This document shows positions 9,646 to 17,299 of a stretch of DNA of 64,000 nt, piece after piece. Under the pieces are notes generated by a model that did not search any database, was not told the origin of the DNA, and saw nothing but the letters and a program-made list of their open reading frames with translations. The first letter of the stretch is position 1, and every line of letters begins with the position of its first letter. Source of the stretch: 2-02-FULL-55-14 sp964473365 (GTDB lineage Bacteria; Bacteroidota; Ignavibacteria; UBA10030); the NCBI GenBank assembly GCA_964473365.1, contig CAYYOV010000015.1:10871-74870 (forward strand), read 5' to 3'. The translations under genes and the position numbers were made by a program.

Positions 9646-10815
9646 ATGCCCCGGGTCGCCATCATCGCTTGCACCGGAGGAGCGGGTCACCTCCGTGCCG
9701 CCGAAGCCCTCACCGTCACCGCACAGGAGGGACGACTCCCGCTGGAGGTCGTCTCCTGGGACGTCCTGACCTTCACTCCCCCGTGGTTTCGGAAGCTCTA
9801 CGCCGGCTCGTACGTCGAAATGGTGAATCGGACGCCCGACCTCTGGGGCTACTTGTATGAACGTTCGGAACGCCATCCCCACAGGAACCCGGCGCTGATC
9901 CGCGCCTTCGACCGGGTCAACTATGATCGCTACTGGAAGGCCCTGACAGCATTCCAACCGGATGCCATTCTCTGTACACACTTCCTTCCCTATCTCTCGA
10001 TCGCGCCACGACTCCTTCGGCGTAACAACCGTCCTCTCGTGTGCGCTGTGACTACGGACTTCGACGTCCATAGGCTCTGGATCTCCGACGTCGTCGACCA
10101 GTACTATGTGTTCCACGATGAATCGAAGTTCCTCCTGGCCTCCAAAGGCGTGTCCGAAGACCGGATCGCTGTCACGGGGATCCCGGTCATGCCACCGTTC
10201 GTCAGGCGCGGCGAGCGTACCGCTACCCGACGTCGGCTCCATATCTCACCCCGACGGACGACTATCCTGGCCGTTGCCGGAGGCTTTGGTATGGGTCGGG
10301 TCGTCGATATCGCCCAGACGATCCTAGCGACCCTCGGCACGGTGCGCTCTCAGCGTTTCACGCTGGTGGTCGTCTGTGGCCGAAATGAGGCTGCGCTCAA
10401 TCGTGTTCGCCGGTTGAACGTACCCTCGAACGTCAATCTCGTTCCGCTCGGGTTCGTGACAAACATGCATGAGTGGATGGACGCCGCCGACCTCATCATC
10501 TCCAAATCCGGCGGACTCACATCGTCCGAGGCCCTTGCGAAAGGTTTGCCGATGCTCGTCGTCGACCCGATCCCGGGCCAGGAAAGCCGGAATGCCGACC
10601 TGATGGTCGAACACGGTGCTGCGTGGAAGGCCATCAACCTGGACCAACTGGCGTTCAAGTTGCTCCATGTCCTTCGAAGTCCGTCTGCGCTGGACCGCGC
10701 CTCAATGTCCGCCCGACGGCTAGGACGCCCCAAAGCCGCTGAGGTCATCTTGAACGACATCGTGCAGCGGTTGCAGGCGGCCCACCGATCCGCTCTCTTT
10801 CCATCACGCGGGTGA
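9646..10815 (+). CDS. Glycosyltransferase, MGDG synthase/diacylglycerol glucosyltransferase type (GT28)
   Basis: This 389-residue GT-B enzyme probably transfers a sugar from a UDP-sugar to diacylglycerol or a related lipid at the inner leaflet. The N-terminal acceptor-domain signature GGAGHLRAAEAL lies at residues 11-22. The nucleotide-sugar site reads SKSGGLTSSEALAKGLP, followed by PIPGQE, both typical of the MGDG synthase/UgtP group within GT28. The ATG at 9646 opens directly into the motif-bearing strand (MPRVAIIACTGG), so the longer frame from 9598 is unlikely. It is divergent from the symporter. The lipid acceptor is inferred from family resemblance; MurG-like or other lipid glycosylation is the alternative. 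Confidence 0.82.
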   Translation: MPRVAIIACTGGAGHLRAAEALTVTAQEGRLPLEVVSWDVLTFTPPWFRKLYAGSYVEMVNRTPDLWGYLYERSERHPHRNPALIRAFDRVNYDRYWKALTAFQPDAILCTHFLPYLSIAPRLLRRNNRPLVCAVTTDFDVHRLWISDVVDQYYVFHDESKFLLASKGVSEDRIAVTGIPVMPPFVRRGERTATRRRLHISPRRTTILAVAGGFGMGRVVDIAQTILATLGTVRSQRFTLVVVCGRNEAALNRVRRLNVPSNVNLVPLGFVTNMHEWMDAADLIISKSGGLTSSEALAKGLPMLVVDPIPGQESRNADLMVEHGAAWKAINLDQLAFKLLHVLRSPSALDRASMSARRLGRPKAAEVILNDIVQRLQAAHRSALFPSRG

Positions 10816-10823
10816 TCTCACCG

Positions 10824-10876
10824 CTCAGTTCCGAATACTGAGAAGTCCGCCTCAATTCCCCGGTCAAGCCGGGAAT
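10824..10876 (+). terminator. Two hairpins after the glycosyltransferase gene
   Basis: A 6-bp stem CTCAGT/ACTGAG (10824-10842) is followed by ATTCCC(c)GG/CCGGGAAT (10855-10876) with a 5-nt loop. There is no clear U-tract; CCTCCTATTTC follows. Probably the end of the glycosyltransferase transcript. Confidence 0.45.
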
Positions 10877-10971
10877 GACCCTCCTATTTCGGTCGAAAAT
10901 CACGCTTCATTCGGCTCACGCGTTGCGGTACGGCTCTTGTGCGTATCCGATCGGAGAAATCGGAGGAACGC

Positions 10972-11211
10972 ATGGACCATACCAAGCATGAGTGTGACCA
11001 CACCTGCCCGCGAGACTGTGCTCAGCTGAATCAGGCATTGGTGAGAGAGTTGGCGGTTGAGCGGATGTATGAGCAATTGCTGCAGGAATGCGATTTCCCC
11101 GACATCCAGCATTTCGTGACAGAGGCGCTGGCTGAGCATCGGGCGCGTGTCCGGCTGCTCGAGGATCGCATGAACAGGATGTACGCCACTTTCGATCCGG
11201 CCGGGTGCTGA
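10972..11211 (+). CDS. Small Cys/His-rich protein in the 2-oxoacid oxidoreductase operon
   Basis: I do not recognise this 79-residue protein. The N terminus is dense in potential metal ligands: His3, His6, Cys8, His10, Cys12 and Cys16 (C-x3-C-x3-C). The rest is predicted helical and charged, and the last residue is Cys79. I chose the ATG at 10972 because GGAGG lies five bases upstream. Its stop is four bases before the start of the oxidoreductase alpha subunit, which has no ribosome binding site of its own, so the two are almost certainly translated together. It could bind a metal or Fe-S cluster, or act in assembly or electron transfer for that enzyme; this is inference from position and composition only. 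Confidence 0.75.
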   Translation: MDHTKHECDHTCPRDCAQLNQALVRELAVERMYEQLLQECDFPDIQHFVTEALAEHRARVRLLEDRMNRMYATFDPAGC

Positions 11212-11215
11212 CGCC

Positions 11216-12358
11216 ATGTCCTCCGCTCCTTCAGATACTATCGTCCTTCGCAGCGGCAATCAAATGGTTGCCGACGGCGCGCTTCGCGCCGGATGTCGGT
11301 TCTTCGCCGGCTATCCGATCACTCCGGCGACCGGGATCTTCAAGGCGATGATCGACGCGCTTCCATCGCGCCGCGGACTCGCGCTGAGCGCACCCGATGA
11401 GATCTCCGCCATCGCGTACTGCATCGGCGCCGCCATGCGGGGCTACAAGGCCATGACCGCCACCTCCGGCCCCGGATGGGCGCTCATGATCGAGTCAGTT
11501 CAGTATGCGTTGATGACAGAGACGCCGCTCGTCGTCGCCCTCGTCCAACGGCTTGGCCCGAGCACGGGCGGCGCCACGCAGGGCGCTCAGGGAGATATCC
11601 TTCTCGCAGAATATGCCACCTCCGGCGGCTACACGATCCCGATCCTGTGTCCCGAAACGGCGCAGGAATGCGCAACTCTGACGTTGAAGGCGTTCGAGTG
11701 GGCCGAACTGCTCCGTATGCCAGTGATCCTTCTGAGCGACAAAGAGACCGGTATGACGATCGAGAGTGTCGACCTCGGCGCCCTGCCAGCCGAGAGCGCG
11801 GTATCGACGTTCGCCGTTCCGGAAGGCGCCGACCTCACAAAAGGGACTTATTGGTTCGACCAGCCAGCTGACATTCCGGCGTTCGCTCCTGTTGGAGGAG
11901 GTGACCGCGTGATCGCCACCGGCTCGGCGCACGATAAGAAGGGAAAGCTGCAGAAGAATTCCTCCGAGACGATCGACGTCCTCCGGCACCTGGAGGAGAA
12001 GGTGCGGTGGCGGGCCCCGGATATGGAGATCGTGGACGCCGACCCGGATCCGAAGGCCGAAACGCTCGTCATCAGCTACGGCATCACTGCCCGCGCCGCT
12101 CGCACGGCGGTTGCACAGGCCCGAGCATTGGGACGTCGCGTGGCGTTCATGAGCGTTAAATCGCTCTTCCCTATTCCCGCCGACGCTCTCCAGACCGCTT
12201 TCTCCACCGCCGATCGCATCATCGTGGCGGAAGAGAACATGAATGGCCTCTACCGTTCGGTACTCGAACACTTGGTTGACGGACAGACCATTGAAGGCGT
12301 CAACACCATTGGTTCGATGATCACCCCGAGCGAGATCCTCGCCGCCATCCAACGCTGA
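11216..12358 (+). CDS. korA: 2-oxoacid:ferredoxin oxidoreductase, alpha subunit
   Basis: This 380-residue subunit carries the pyrimidine-binding and domain II parts of the enzyme that converts a 2-oxoacid plus CoA to acyl-CoA, CO2 and reduced ferredoxin, or the reverse. Recognisable segments include GNQMVADGALRAGCRFFAGYPITPAT at the N terminus and a SGPGWALMIES loop. It lacks the gamma domain often fused to the front of KorA; here gamma is fused to beta in the next gene. It is coupled to genes on both sides (4-bp gaps). 2-Oxoglutarate is the most likely substrate from resemblance to KorA, but pyruvate or branched-chain 2-oxoacids cannot be excluded. Confidence 0.87.
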   Translation: MSSAPSDTIVLRSGNQMVADGALRAGCRFFAGYPITPATGIFKAMIDALPSRRGLALSAPDEISAIAYCIGAAMRGYKAMTATSGPGWALMIESVQYALMTETPLVVALVQRLGPSTGGATQGAQGDILLAEYATSGGYTIPILCPETAQECATLTLKAFEWAELLRMPVILLSDKETGMTIESVDLGALPAESAVSTFAVPEGADLTKGTYWFDQPADIPAFAPVGGGDRVIATGSAHDKKGKLQKNSSETIDVLRHLEEKVRWRAPDMEIVDADPDPKAETLVISYGITARAARTAVAQARALGRRVAFMSVKSLFPIPADALQTAFSTADRIIVAEENMNGLYRSVLEHLVDGQTIEGVNTIGSMITPSEILAAIQR

Positions 12359-12362
12359 CCCC

Positions 12363-13703
12363 ATGGACCCAGCATTGCTTCGCCGCACCAGCTATCTCGT
12401 CGATAACGTCCGCTTCCCGTTCTGTAAGGGTTGCAGCCACACGAACGTCCTCCGCAAGCTGAACGACGCTCTCGTCGAACTCCAGATCCCGGCAGAGCGC
12501 CTTGCGCTCGTGACCGACATCGGATGTATCGGCCTTGCGGACGGCCTGTTCCGGGACATTCATACGGTCCACACGACCCACGGCCGCTCGACAGCCTTTG
12601 CATGCGGCATTGCCCTGGCAGACGGCGTGCTGGCCTCTGGCGGCTTGCACGTGATCGTCCTGATCGGTGACGGCGGCGCAATGATCGGTCTTCAACACCT
12701 CGTACACGCGGCTATGCTGAACGTCCGCATGACCGTCATAGTCGCCAATAACTTCGTGTACGGCATGACAGGCGGGCAGGGCTCCGGCCTCACGCCCGAT
12801 TGCTTCGTCACGGCCACGACTCCGCGTGGAAACCTCGTCCCTCCTGCTGACCTGGGAGGGATCCTGAAGCACAGCAACGCACCATTCGTCGTCCGAACCA
12901 CTGTGACCGACCCCAGCCTGACGGCGACCCTCAAGGATGCCCTCTCGTATCCCGGGTTTTCGGCGGTGGAAGTGCTGGAATTGTGCACCGAATATGCCGT
13001 TCCCAAAAACGAGCTTACGGGGCGCCGCTTGGGTGAGATCGCGCAGGAGAACGGGTGGGAGCTGGGCACATTGGCCAAACGTGACAGTGTGCCTTTCGAC
13101 AAGAAGGTCCTGGCGCACCAAGCAGACATCCACGACGCACCCGCCAAGCGTGTCGATGGCAAGGCCGAGACTTCGCCCCTGAAGCGGCCTGTCAACCTTG
13201 TCATCGCCGGGAGCGCGGGCGAGCGAGTGCAGTCGTCAGCGACCGCGCTCGGTCAAGCCGCGGCGGCGGGCGGATGTCGCGTGACGCAGAAGAACGACAA
13301 TCCGGTCACACAAGGTTCGGGTTTTTCCTTGTCCGAGGTCTGGGTCTCACCAGGTCCGATCGGCTTCACGGGGATCGAAGTGCCTGACGTGGTCGTCGCG
13401 GCATCGGAGGACGGATGGATGGAACTCGTTCGCCGTGGAACGGTGTCAGCCATCGGTCCCGAGACCCTCGTCATCCTCGACGAATCGCTGACTCCACCGG
13501 ACACCGGTATCGTCGAGCGGCTTCCGCTTCGGAAGACCGTAACGGGGGCCAATGCGGCGATGGCCGGCACACTTCTCGCATCGCTCCGCCTCAATATTCT
13601 GACCTTGACGGCCGCCCGGCAACTCGCCACCCAACGGTTGAAGGATCACGCCGCTGCATTTGAGAATCTCCTTCCGCATCCGGTCGACGCCGCAACGGCC
13701 TGA
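12363..13703 (+). CDS. korB: 2-oxoacid:ferredoxin oxidoreductase, fused beta-gamma subunit
   Basis: This 446-residue fusion joins the thiamine-diphosphate-binding beta subunit (about 1-275) to a gamma domain (about 278-446). The beta part has FCKGCSHTN near the N terminus (Cys ligands typical of the single 4Fe-4S cluster), DIGCIG, and a ThDP/Mg motif running from GDGGAM near residue 102 to VANN near 127. The gamma part starts NLVIAGSAGERVQSSA and contains SEVWVS-type and LVILDE-type segments typical of KorC/PorC. It follows the alpha gene by four bases. A beta-gamma fusion in this order is less common than separate genes or gamma-alpha fusions. Confidence 0.87.
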   Translation: MDPALLRRTSYLVDNVRFPFCKGCSHTNVLRKLNDALVELQIPAERLALVTDIGCIGLADGLFRDIHTVHTTHGRSTAFACGIALADGVLASGGLHVIVLIGDGGAMIGLQHLVHAAMLNVRMTVIVANNFVYGMTGGQGSGLTPDCFVTATTPRGNLVPPADLGGILKHSNAPFVVRTTVTDPSLTATLKDALSYPGFSAVEVLELCTEYAVPKNELTGRRLGEIAQENGWELGTLAKRDSVPFDKKVLAHQADIHDAPAKRVDGKAETSPLKRPVNLVIAGSAGERVQSSATALGQAAAAGGCRVTQKNDNPVTQGSGFSLSEVWVSPGPIGFTGIEVPDVVVAASEDGWMELVRRGTVSAIGPETLVILDESLTPPDTGIVERLPLRKTVTGANAAMAGTLLASLRLNILTLTAARQLATQRLKDHAAAFENLLPHPVDAATA

Positions 13704-13726
13704 CCTCACCACACCCTAACACGAAC

Positions 13727-13759
13727 GAAGCCCGCCCCGGGATCTCGGGGGCGGGCTTC
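13727..13759. terminator. Strong hairpin between convergent genes
   Basis: GAAGCCCGCCCC pairs with a matching arm, GGGGCGGGCTTC, around a short loop. It lies between the oxidoreductase (+) and histidine kinase (-) stops and probably serves both. No U-tract is seen. Confidence 0.65.
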
Positions 13760-13780
13760 TCATGTACTGCTGACGAACGC

Positions 13781-15787
13781 TCACGCCTTCGGTGCGAGCA
13801 ACGCCTCCTGCACGGTCCGGACCAGGTCTTCGGCCGTAAACGGCTTCCGGAGAACGCCGTCGACCTTCTGGAAGTCGTCGATCTGAATGTCATCGGGGAT
13901 CTGCATGCCGGTCATGATCACGATGCGCGCGTGCGGCTCGAGCGCATGGATCTCGCGCACGAGTTCCGCGCCGCCGACACGGGGCATCATGATGTCAGTC
14001 ACGACCAGCCGGATCTCGTCGCGCCGTTCTCGATAGATCTCGAGGGCCCGTGCTCCGTCCTCGGCGACGATGGTGCGGTACCGGTAGGTTTCGAGCGTGG
14101 AAGCGGCAACATCTCGCAGGGCCCGTTCGTCGTCGACGATCAGGATCAGTTCATCGTTCCCGTCCCGCAGCGCTTCGGTTGAGGATTCGATCGGCCGCGT
14201 TTCATCGGCCACGTCGGCAGGGAAGTAAATGTGAAACGTCGTGCCGCGCCCCGTCGCAGTGTCGAGCGTGAGAAAGCCACCATGACTTTTGACGATCCCG
14301 AGGGTCGTTGAAAGTCCCAGACCGGTCCCCTTTCCTACCTCCTTTGTCGTGAAGAACGGTTCGAAGATCTTTTCGCGGATCGTTTCCGGGATCCCCGACC
14401 CCGTGTCCGTGACTTGAAAATGAACGTATGGGCCTGGGGTCACGCCGAGATGACCACGCGCAAACTCCTCGCTGATGACAGCGTTCTGAGCCCGCAGGGT
14501 CAGTACGCCGCCGCTCTCCATTGCGTCTCGGGCATTGACGCAGAGATTCATGAACACCTGGTGAATCTGCGTCGCGTCACCGACGATCGGCCACAGTTTG
14601 CGGGGCACCTCGTTATGCACCTCGATGGACCTCGGGAAAGTCTCCTCGATCAGCCTCACGACCTCTGCGATCACATGTTCCATCCGCATCGTCACGCGCT
14701 CTCCCTGGATTCCGCGCGCGAAGGTCAACACCTGCTTCACCATATCGGCACCCCGTCGGGCGCTCGATTCGATGGCCGTCAGCGTCTTCTTGCCCAGGGT
14801 GTCAACGACCGTCCGCTTCAGGATATCGATCGACACCACGATCGGCGCGAGGATGTTGTTGAGGTCGTGCGCGATGCCGCCCGCCAGCGTCCCGATGCTC
14901 TCCATCCGTTGCGCACGAAGCATCTGGGTCTCGAGCTGCTTCCGTTCGGTGATGTCGCTATTCAGGCACAGGATCGCGCGGGGGTGCCCTTGGTCGTCAC
15001 GTACAAGCGTGAACCGACATTCTGCGATGATGGCGTTCTTGTAGCGCGACGAGATCTCAAGCTCGCCCCGCCATTCCCCTCGCTCCCGGACGGCGGAAAT
15101 CGCCTTCTGAAACTCGTTCGCCAGCGTAGAGGGAAAGAGATAATCGGTCACGTGACGCCGCATGACCTCATGGCTAGGCCACCCATACTGCTGTTCTGCG
15201 GCCTTGTTCCAGTATTGGACGTGGGCGGTGAGGTCAAGCACGAAGATCGCATCGGATGTTTTGTCGAGGAGTTCTGCTTGCTCGCGGATCTGTTCGGCGG
15301 CCGCGCGCTTCTCCGTAATATCGACCATCACGCCTTCGACGAGACCTTCGGCAGGGAACGTGGAAAGGGAAATGGACATCCAGACGGTCTGGCCATCGGC
15401 GGCACGGACCGGCAGTTCATAGTTCTCGATGCGGCCACGGGTGACGAGAAGGTCCCAGAGGCGGTCCCACTCGGCGTTGCGGTTCAGGCGGAGGGTGCGG
15501 GTGAACTGTTCTTTCGCCGGCGTGCGAAAGATCCGCATCATCGCTGTGTTGGCATCCAGGACATCCCCGGTGGCGAGGTCGAATCGCACCATGCCCGCCA
15601 ACGAGTTCTCAAAGAGATTTCGGTACTTGCGGTCCTTCTCGGCGAGTTCTTGTGCTTGATCCAGTCTTTGCTGGAAAGATCTCCGCTGGCCGAGCACTAT
15701 CGTAAAAATGATCCCGACAGTGACCCCGACTAGCACTATCGTCCCAAGACCTAGTGCCCACCAGAATTCGTTCGGGAAACTTTGCAT
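13781..15787 (-). CDS. Hybrid sensor histidine kinase with two PAS domains and receiver
   Basis: This 668-residue inner-membrane kinase has one N-terminal membrane helix (about 8-30), a short coil, two PAS domains (about 50-165 and 175-290), a HisKA domain with phospho-acceptor His307 in AHDLNN, and an ATPase domain with NLCVNARDAM, DTGSGIPE and GTGLGLST boxes. A C-terminal receiver has phospho-acceptor Asp598 in VVTDIMMP. The FFTTKEVGKGTGLGL arrangement is that of NtrB/HWE-like PAS kinases. I chose the ATG at 15787; it overlaps the end of the preceding membrane-protein gene by 37 bp, which suggests co-expression. The signal is unknown. No separate output response regulator is adjacent. Confidence 0.88.
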   Translation of the reverse strand: MQSFPNEFWWALGLGTIVLVGVTVGIIFTIVLGQRRSFQQRLDQAQELAEKDRKYRNLFENSLAGMVRFDLATGDVLDANTAMMRIFRTPAKEQFTRTLRLNRNAEWDRLWDLLVTRGRIENYELPVRAADGQTVWMSISLSTFPAEGLVEGVMVDITEKRAAAEQIREQAELLDKTSDAIFVLDLTAHVQYWNKAAEQQYGWPSHEVMRRHVTDYLFPSTLANEFQKAISAVRERGEWRGELEISSRYKNAIIAECRFTLVRDDQGHPRAILCLNSDITERKQLETQMLRAQRMESIGTLAGGIAHDLNNILAPIVVSIDILKRTVVDTLGKKTLTAIESSARRGADMVKQVLTFARGIQGERVTMRMEHVIAEVVRLIEETFPRSIEVHNEVPRKLWPIVGDATQIHQVFMNLCVNARDAMESGGVLTLRAQNAVISEEFARGHLGVTPGPYVHFQVTDTGSGIPETIREKIFEPFFTTKEVGKGTGLGLSTTLGIVKSHGGFLTLDTATGRGTTFHIYFPADVADETRPIESSTEALRDGNDELILIVDDERALRDVAASTLETYRYRTIVAEDGARALEIYRERRDEIRLVVTDIMMPRVGGAELVREIHALEPHARIVIMTGMQIPDDIQIDDFQKVDGVLRKPFTAEDLVRTVQEALLAPKA

Positions 15788-16404
15788 AGGAATGACCACG
15801 AGTAGATGCAGTTGATAAGAATCGTGAGGGTCCAATATGCATTGAAGACCCTTACCACCTCGCTCACCTGCATTCTAGTGATAAGGCCTTGGAGGGCAAA
15901 GAACATTATTGCGGCGGCACCTGCTATCATCGTTGTTGAGACAATCCAGAATCTAGGCATTGAGAGAAGCGGTGAGTCTGAGTCCCTTGCGAGCACGTAT
16001 AGCATGTGGAACGAAAATACCATTACAACGGCGCGGGCGATAGGGAAGGCGATAAGTGAAGGTGCGGGGAACTCTTCGATGAATCTCAGAAAACCCCAGC
16101 TAAGCCCGTAGGAGACGATCGCTGCAAGGAGTATCACTCTACTGGTTTCGGACTTCTGCCAAGATCTGTAGGCTAGCAACGTTAGAGTCACTTCAACGAT
16201 TGCACTGATATGAGATATCCAAAGATTGTTGATGTTGAACCACGCCAAAGCAAGTTGTCCACCAGCCGACAAGGCGTTGAACACAAGAAGATAGAAGAAC
16301 AGTCCAACTTCTCTTCTTGCATCGCTGTTCCATCTTACTGCCCCGACAAGGACAGGTAGAATTGTCGAAATCGTCGCGACTATTCCATAGAAGGGGATAT
16401 ACAT
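15751..16404 (-). CDS. Integral membrane protein of unknown function, possible sensor partner
   Basis: This 217-residue protein is almost entirely hydrophobic, with about seven membrane-spanning segments (for example ISTILPVLVGAV, FFYLLVFNAL, MFFALQGLI). I recognise no motif. It overlaps the start of the histidine kinase gene, so a joint role such as supplying a membrane input module is plausible but unproven. Its DNA is visibly richer in A+T than all neighbours (roughly half G+C by eye against about 60%) and uses codons such as ATA and AGA more often. That may indicate transfer or relaxed constraint. The start at 16404 is the first ATG; I see no clear ribosome binding site. Confidence 0.7.
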   Translation of the reverse strand: MYIPFYGIVATISTILPVLVGAVRWNSDARREVGLFFYLLVFNALSAGGQLALAWFNINNLWISHISAIVEVTLTLLAYRSWQKSETSRVILLAAIVSYGLSWGFLRFIEEFPAPSLIAFPIARAVVMVFSFHMLYVLARDSDSPLLSMPRFWIVSTTMIAGAAAIMFFALQGLITRMQVSEVVRVFNAYWTLTILINCIYSWSFLCKVSRTNSGGH

Positions 16405-16480
16405 CTCATCGACCGGTTGTCTTCTGACTGGCTTCGATAATATCTTGTATTTGACGCATTTTCAACTGGATGAAAAACAC

Positions 16481-16510
16481 CAAGGGGCACCACTCTTGGT
16501 GCCCCTTGGC
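16481..16510 (-). terminator. Rho-independent terminator
   Basis: A perfect 12-bp stem CCAAGGGGCACC/GGTGCCCCTTGG has a 6-nt loop and is followed on the minus strand by TGTTTTTC. It lies 20 bp after the stop of the gene at 16531-16983. One of the best terminators in the window. Confidence 0.88.
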
Positions 16511-16530
16511 AAACGAGAACTGCGCAGGAA

Positions 16531-16983
16531 CTACTTTGCGGAAGCAAGTGGCTTGCTCGTGCCACTCATGAAGGTATTGTCACCAGCACAGAATGGCGGG
16601 CAGGGAAGGATATTCTCACCCACGACTCCGCTGACGATGTCGTTTCCCTTGCCATCAACGCCAACGAGCACCAGCACTTCGTCGCCGTTGTCATGCTTGG
16701 CCTTGTAGATGCGGATACCGACCGCGTCTTCCTGCTTCAGGATCTTGTCGAAGATGTTCTTGCCAAAATAGCCGGCGACGAGCTGACCGTCGCCCATCGT
16801 CTTCTGGTACTCTGACGTCCAACGAGCGGCCTGGTCGGTCGTGACCTGGTGATGCTCATCGCCCGTGAACATGGTACGATTCGCCGTCGACACGGCGGAC
16901 GTGACCGCGATAAAGATGGCCACCAGCACGATCGAAGCGACGGCAAGGGTGGCACGGAAGACGAGACGATTGCGCGTAGACAT
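16531..16983 (-). CDS. Small exported protein of unknown function
   Basis: A 150-residue protein with an N-terminal hydrophobic helix (about 8-30, signal anchor or signal peptide). Its central segment, GIRIYKAKHDNGDEVLVLVG, followed by DGKGNDIV, is of a kind I have seen in uncharacterised Bacteroidota proteins but cannot name. Near the C terminus, LPCPPFCAGD holds two cysteines that could form a disulfide or bind metal. The ATG at 16983 has AAGGAG seven bases upstream. It is a single-gene unit with its own terminator and with a CRP/FNR-like palindrome about 70 bp upstream, so it may be regulated separately from its neighbours. Confidence 0.75.
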   Translation of the reverse strand: MSTRNRLVFRATLAVASIVLVAIFIAVTSAVSTANRTMFTGDEHHQVTTDQAARWTSEYQKTMGDGQLVAGYFGKNIFDKILKQEDAVGIRIYKAKHDNGDEVLVLVGVDGKGNDIVSGVVGENILPCPPFCAGDNTFMSGTSKPLASAK

Positions 16984-17050
16984 GACACTACTCCTTACAT
17001 GGGGTGATGGGGTTGTGTGGATTGGGTGAGTGCTACTAAATACGAGATGA

Positions 17051-17118
17051 AGTGACGTAGGTCACAAGGTGTACCAATGCGACCGGGCCGACGCATTGCT
17101 GCGCTGTCGGCCTACGTC
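17051..17118 (-). promoter_or_regulatory. CRP/FNR-like palindrome and inverted repeats upstream of the 16983 gene
   Basis: In the 316-bp gene-free stretch 16984-17299, AGTGACGTAGGTCACA (17051-17066) matches TGTGA-N6-TCACA at nine of ten fixed positions. It is also a perfect GTGAC-N4-GTCAC inverted repeat. A 7-bp hairpin GGCCGAC/GTCGGCC (17086-17112) follows, and GACGTAGG (17054-17061) could pair instead with CCTACGTC (17111-17118). The rest of the stretch holds the terminator of the lipid operon and nothing else I can identify. Confidence 0.4.
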
Positions 17119-17235
17119 CCCCCTGGGAAGTAGTCGTCGGAAGGAACCGAAACATACGCGGATTACAACGCTGTAATATCATGACCCCGTTCATCAGATG
17201 CAAGGGGCATCGATGCTCTTCCGCACACACGCAAA

Positions 17236-17275
17236 AAGGCGGGCCAGCACGGCTTTTGCCGCGCCAACCCGCCTT
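17236..17275 (-). terminator. Rho-independent terminator of the lipid operon
   Basis: AAGGCGGG pairs with CCCGCCTT, with a further inner stem around TTTTGC. On the minus strand the hairpin ends in TTTTT. It is 25 bp after the stop of the last gene of the operon. Confidence 0.82.
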
Positions 17276-17299
17276 CCGCGAAAACTCTCCTCCGAACCG

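Noticed and set aside
14414..15733. A 439-codon open frame on the plus strand opposite the histidine kinase
   Set aside because: It lies entirely antisense to a kinase with intact motifs and has no recognisable domain. Long antisense frames are expected at this G+C.
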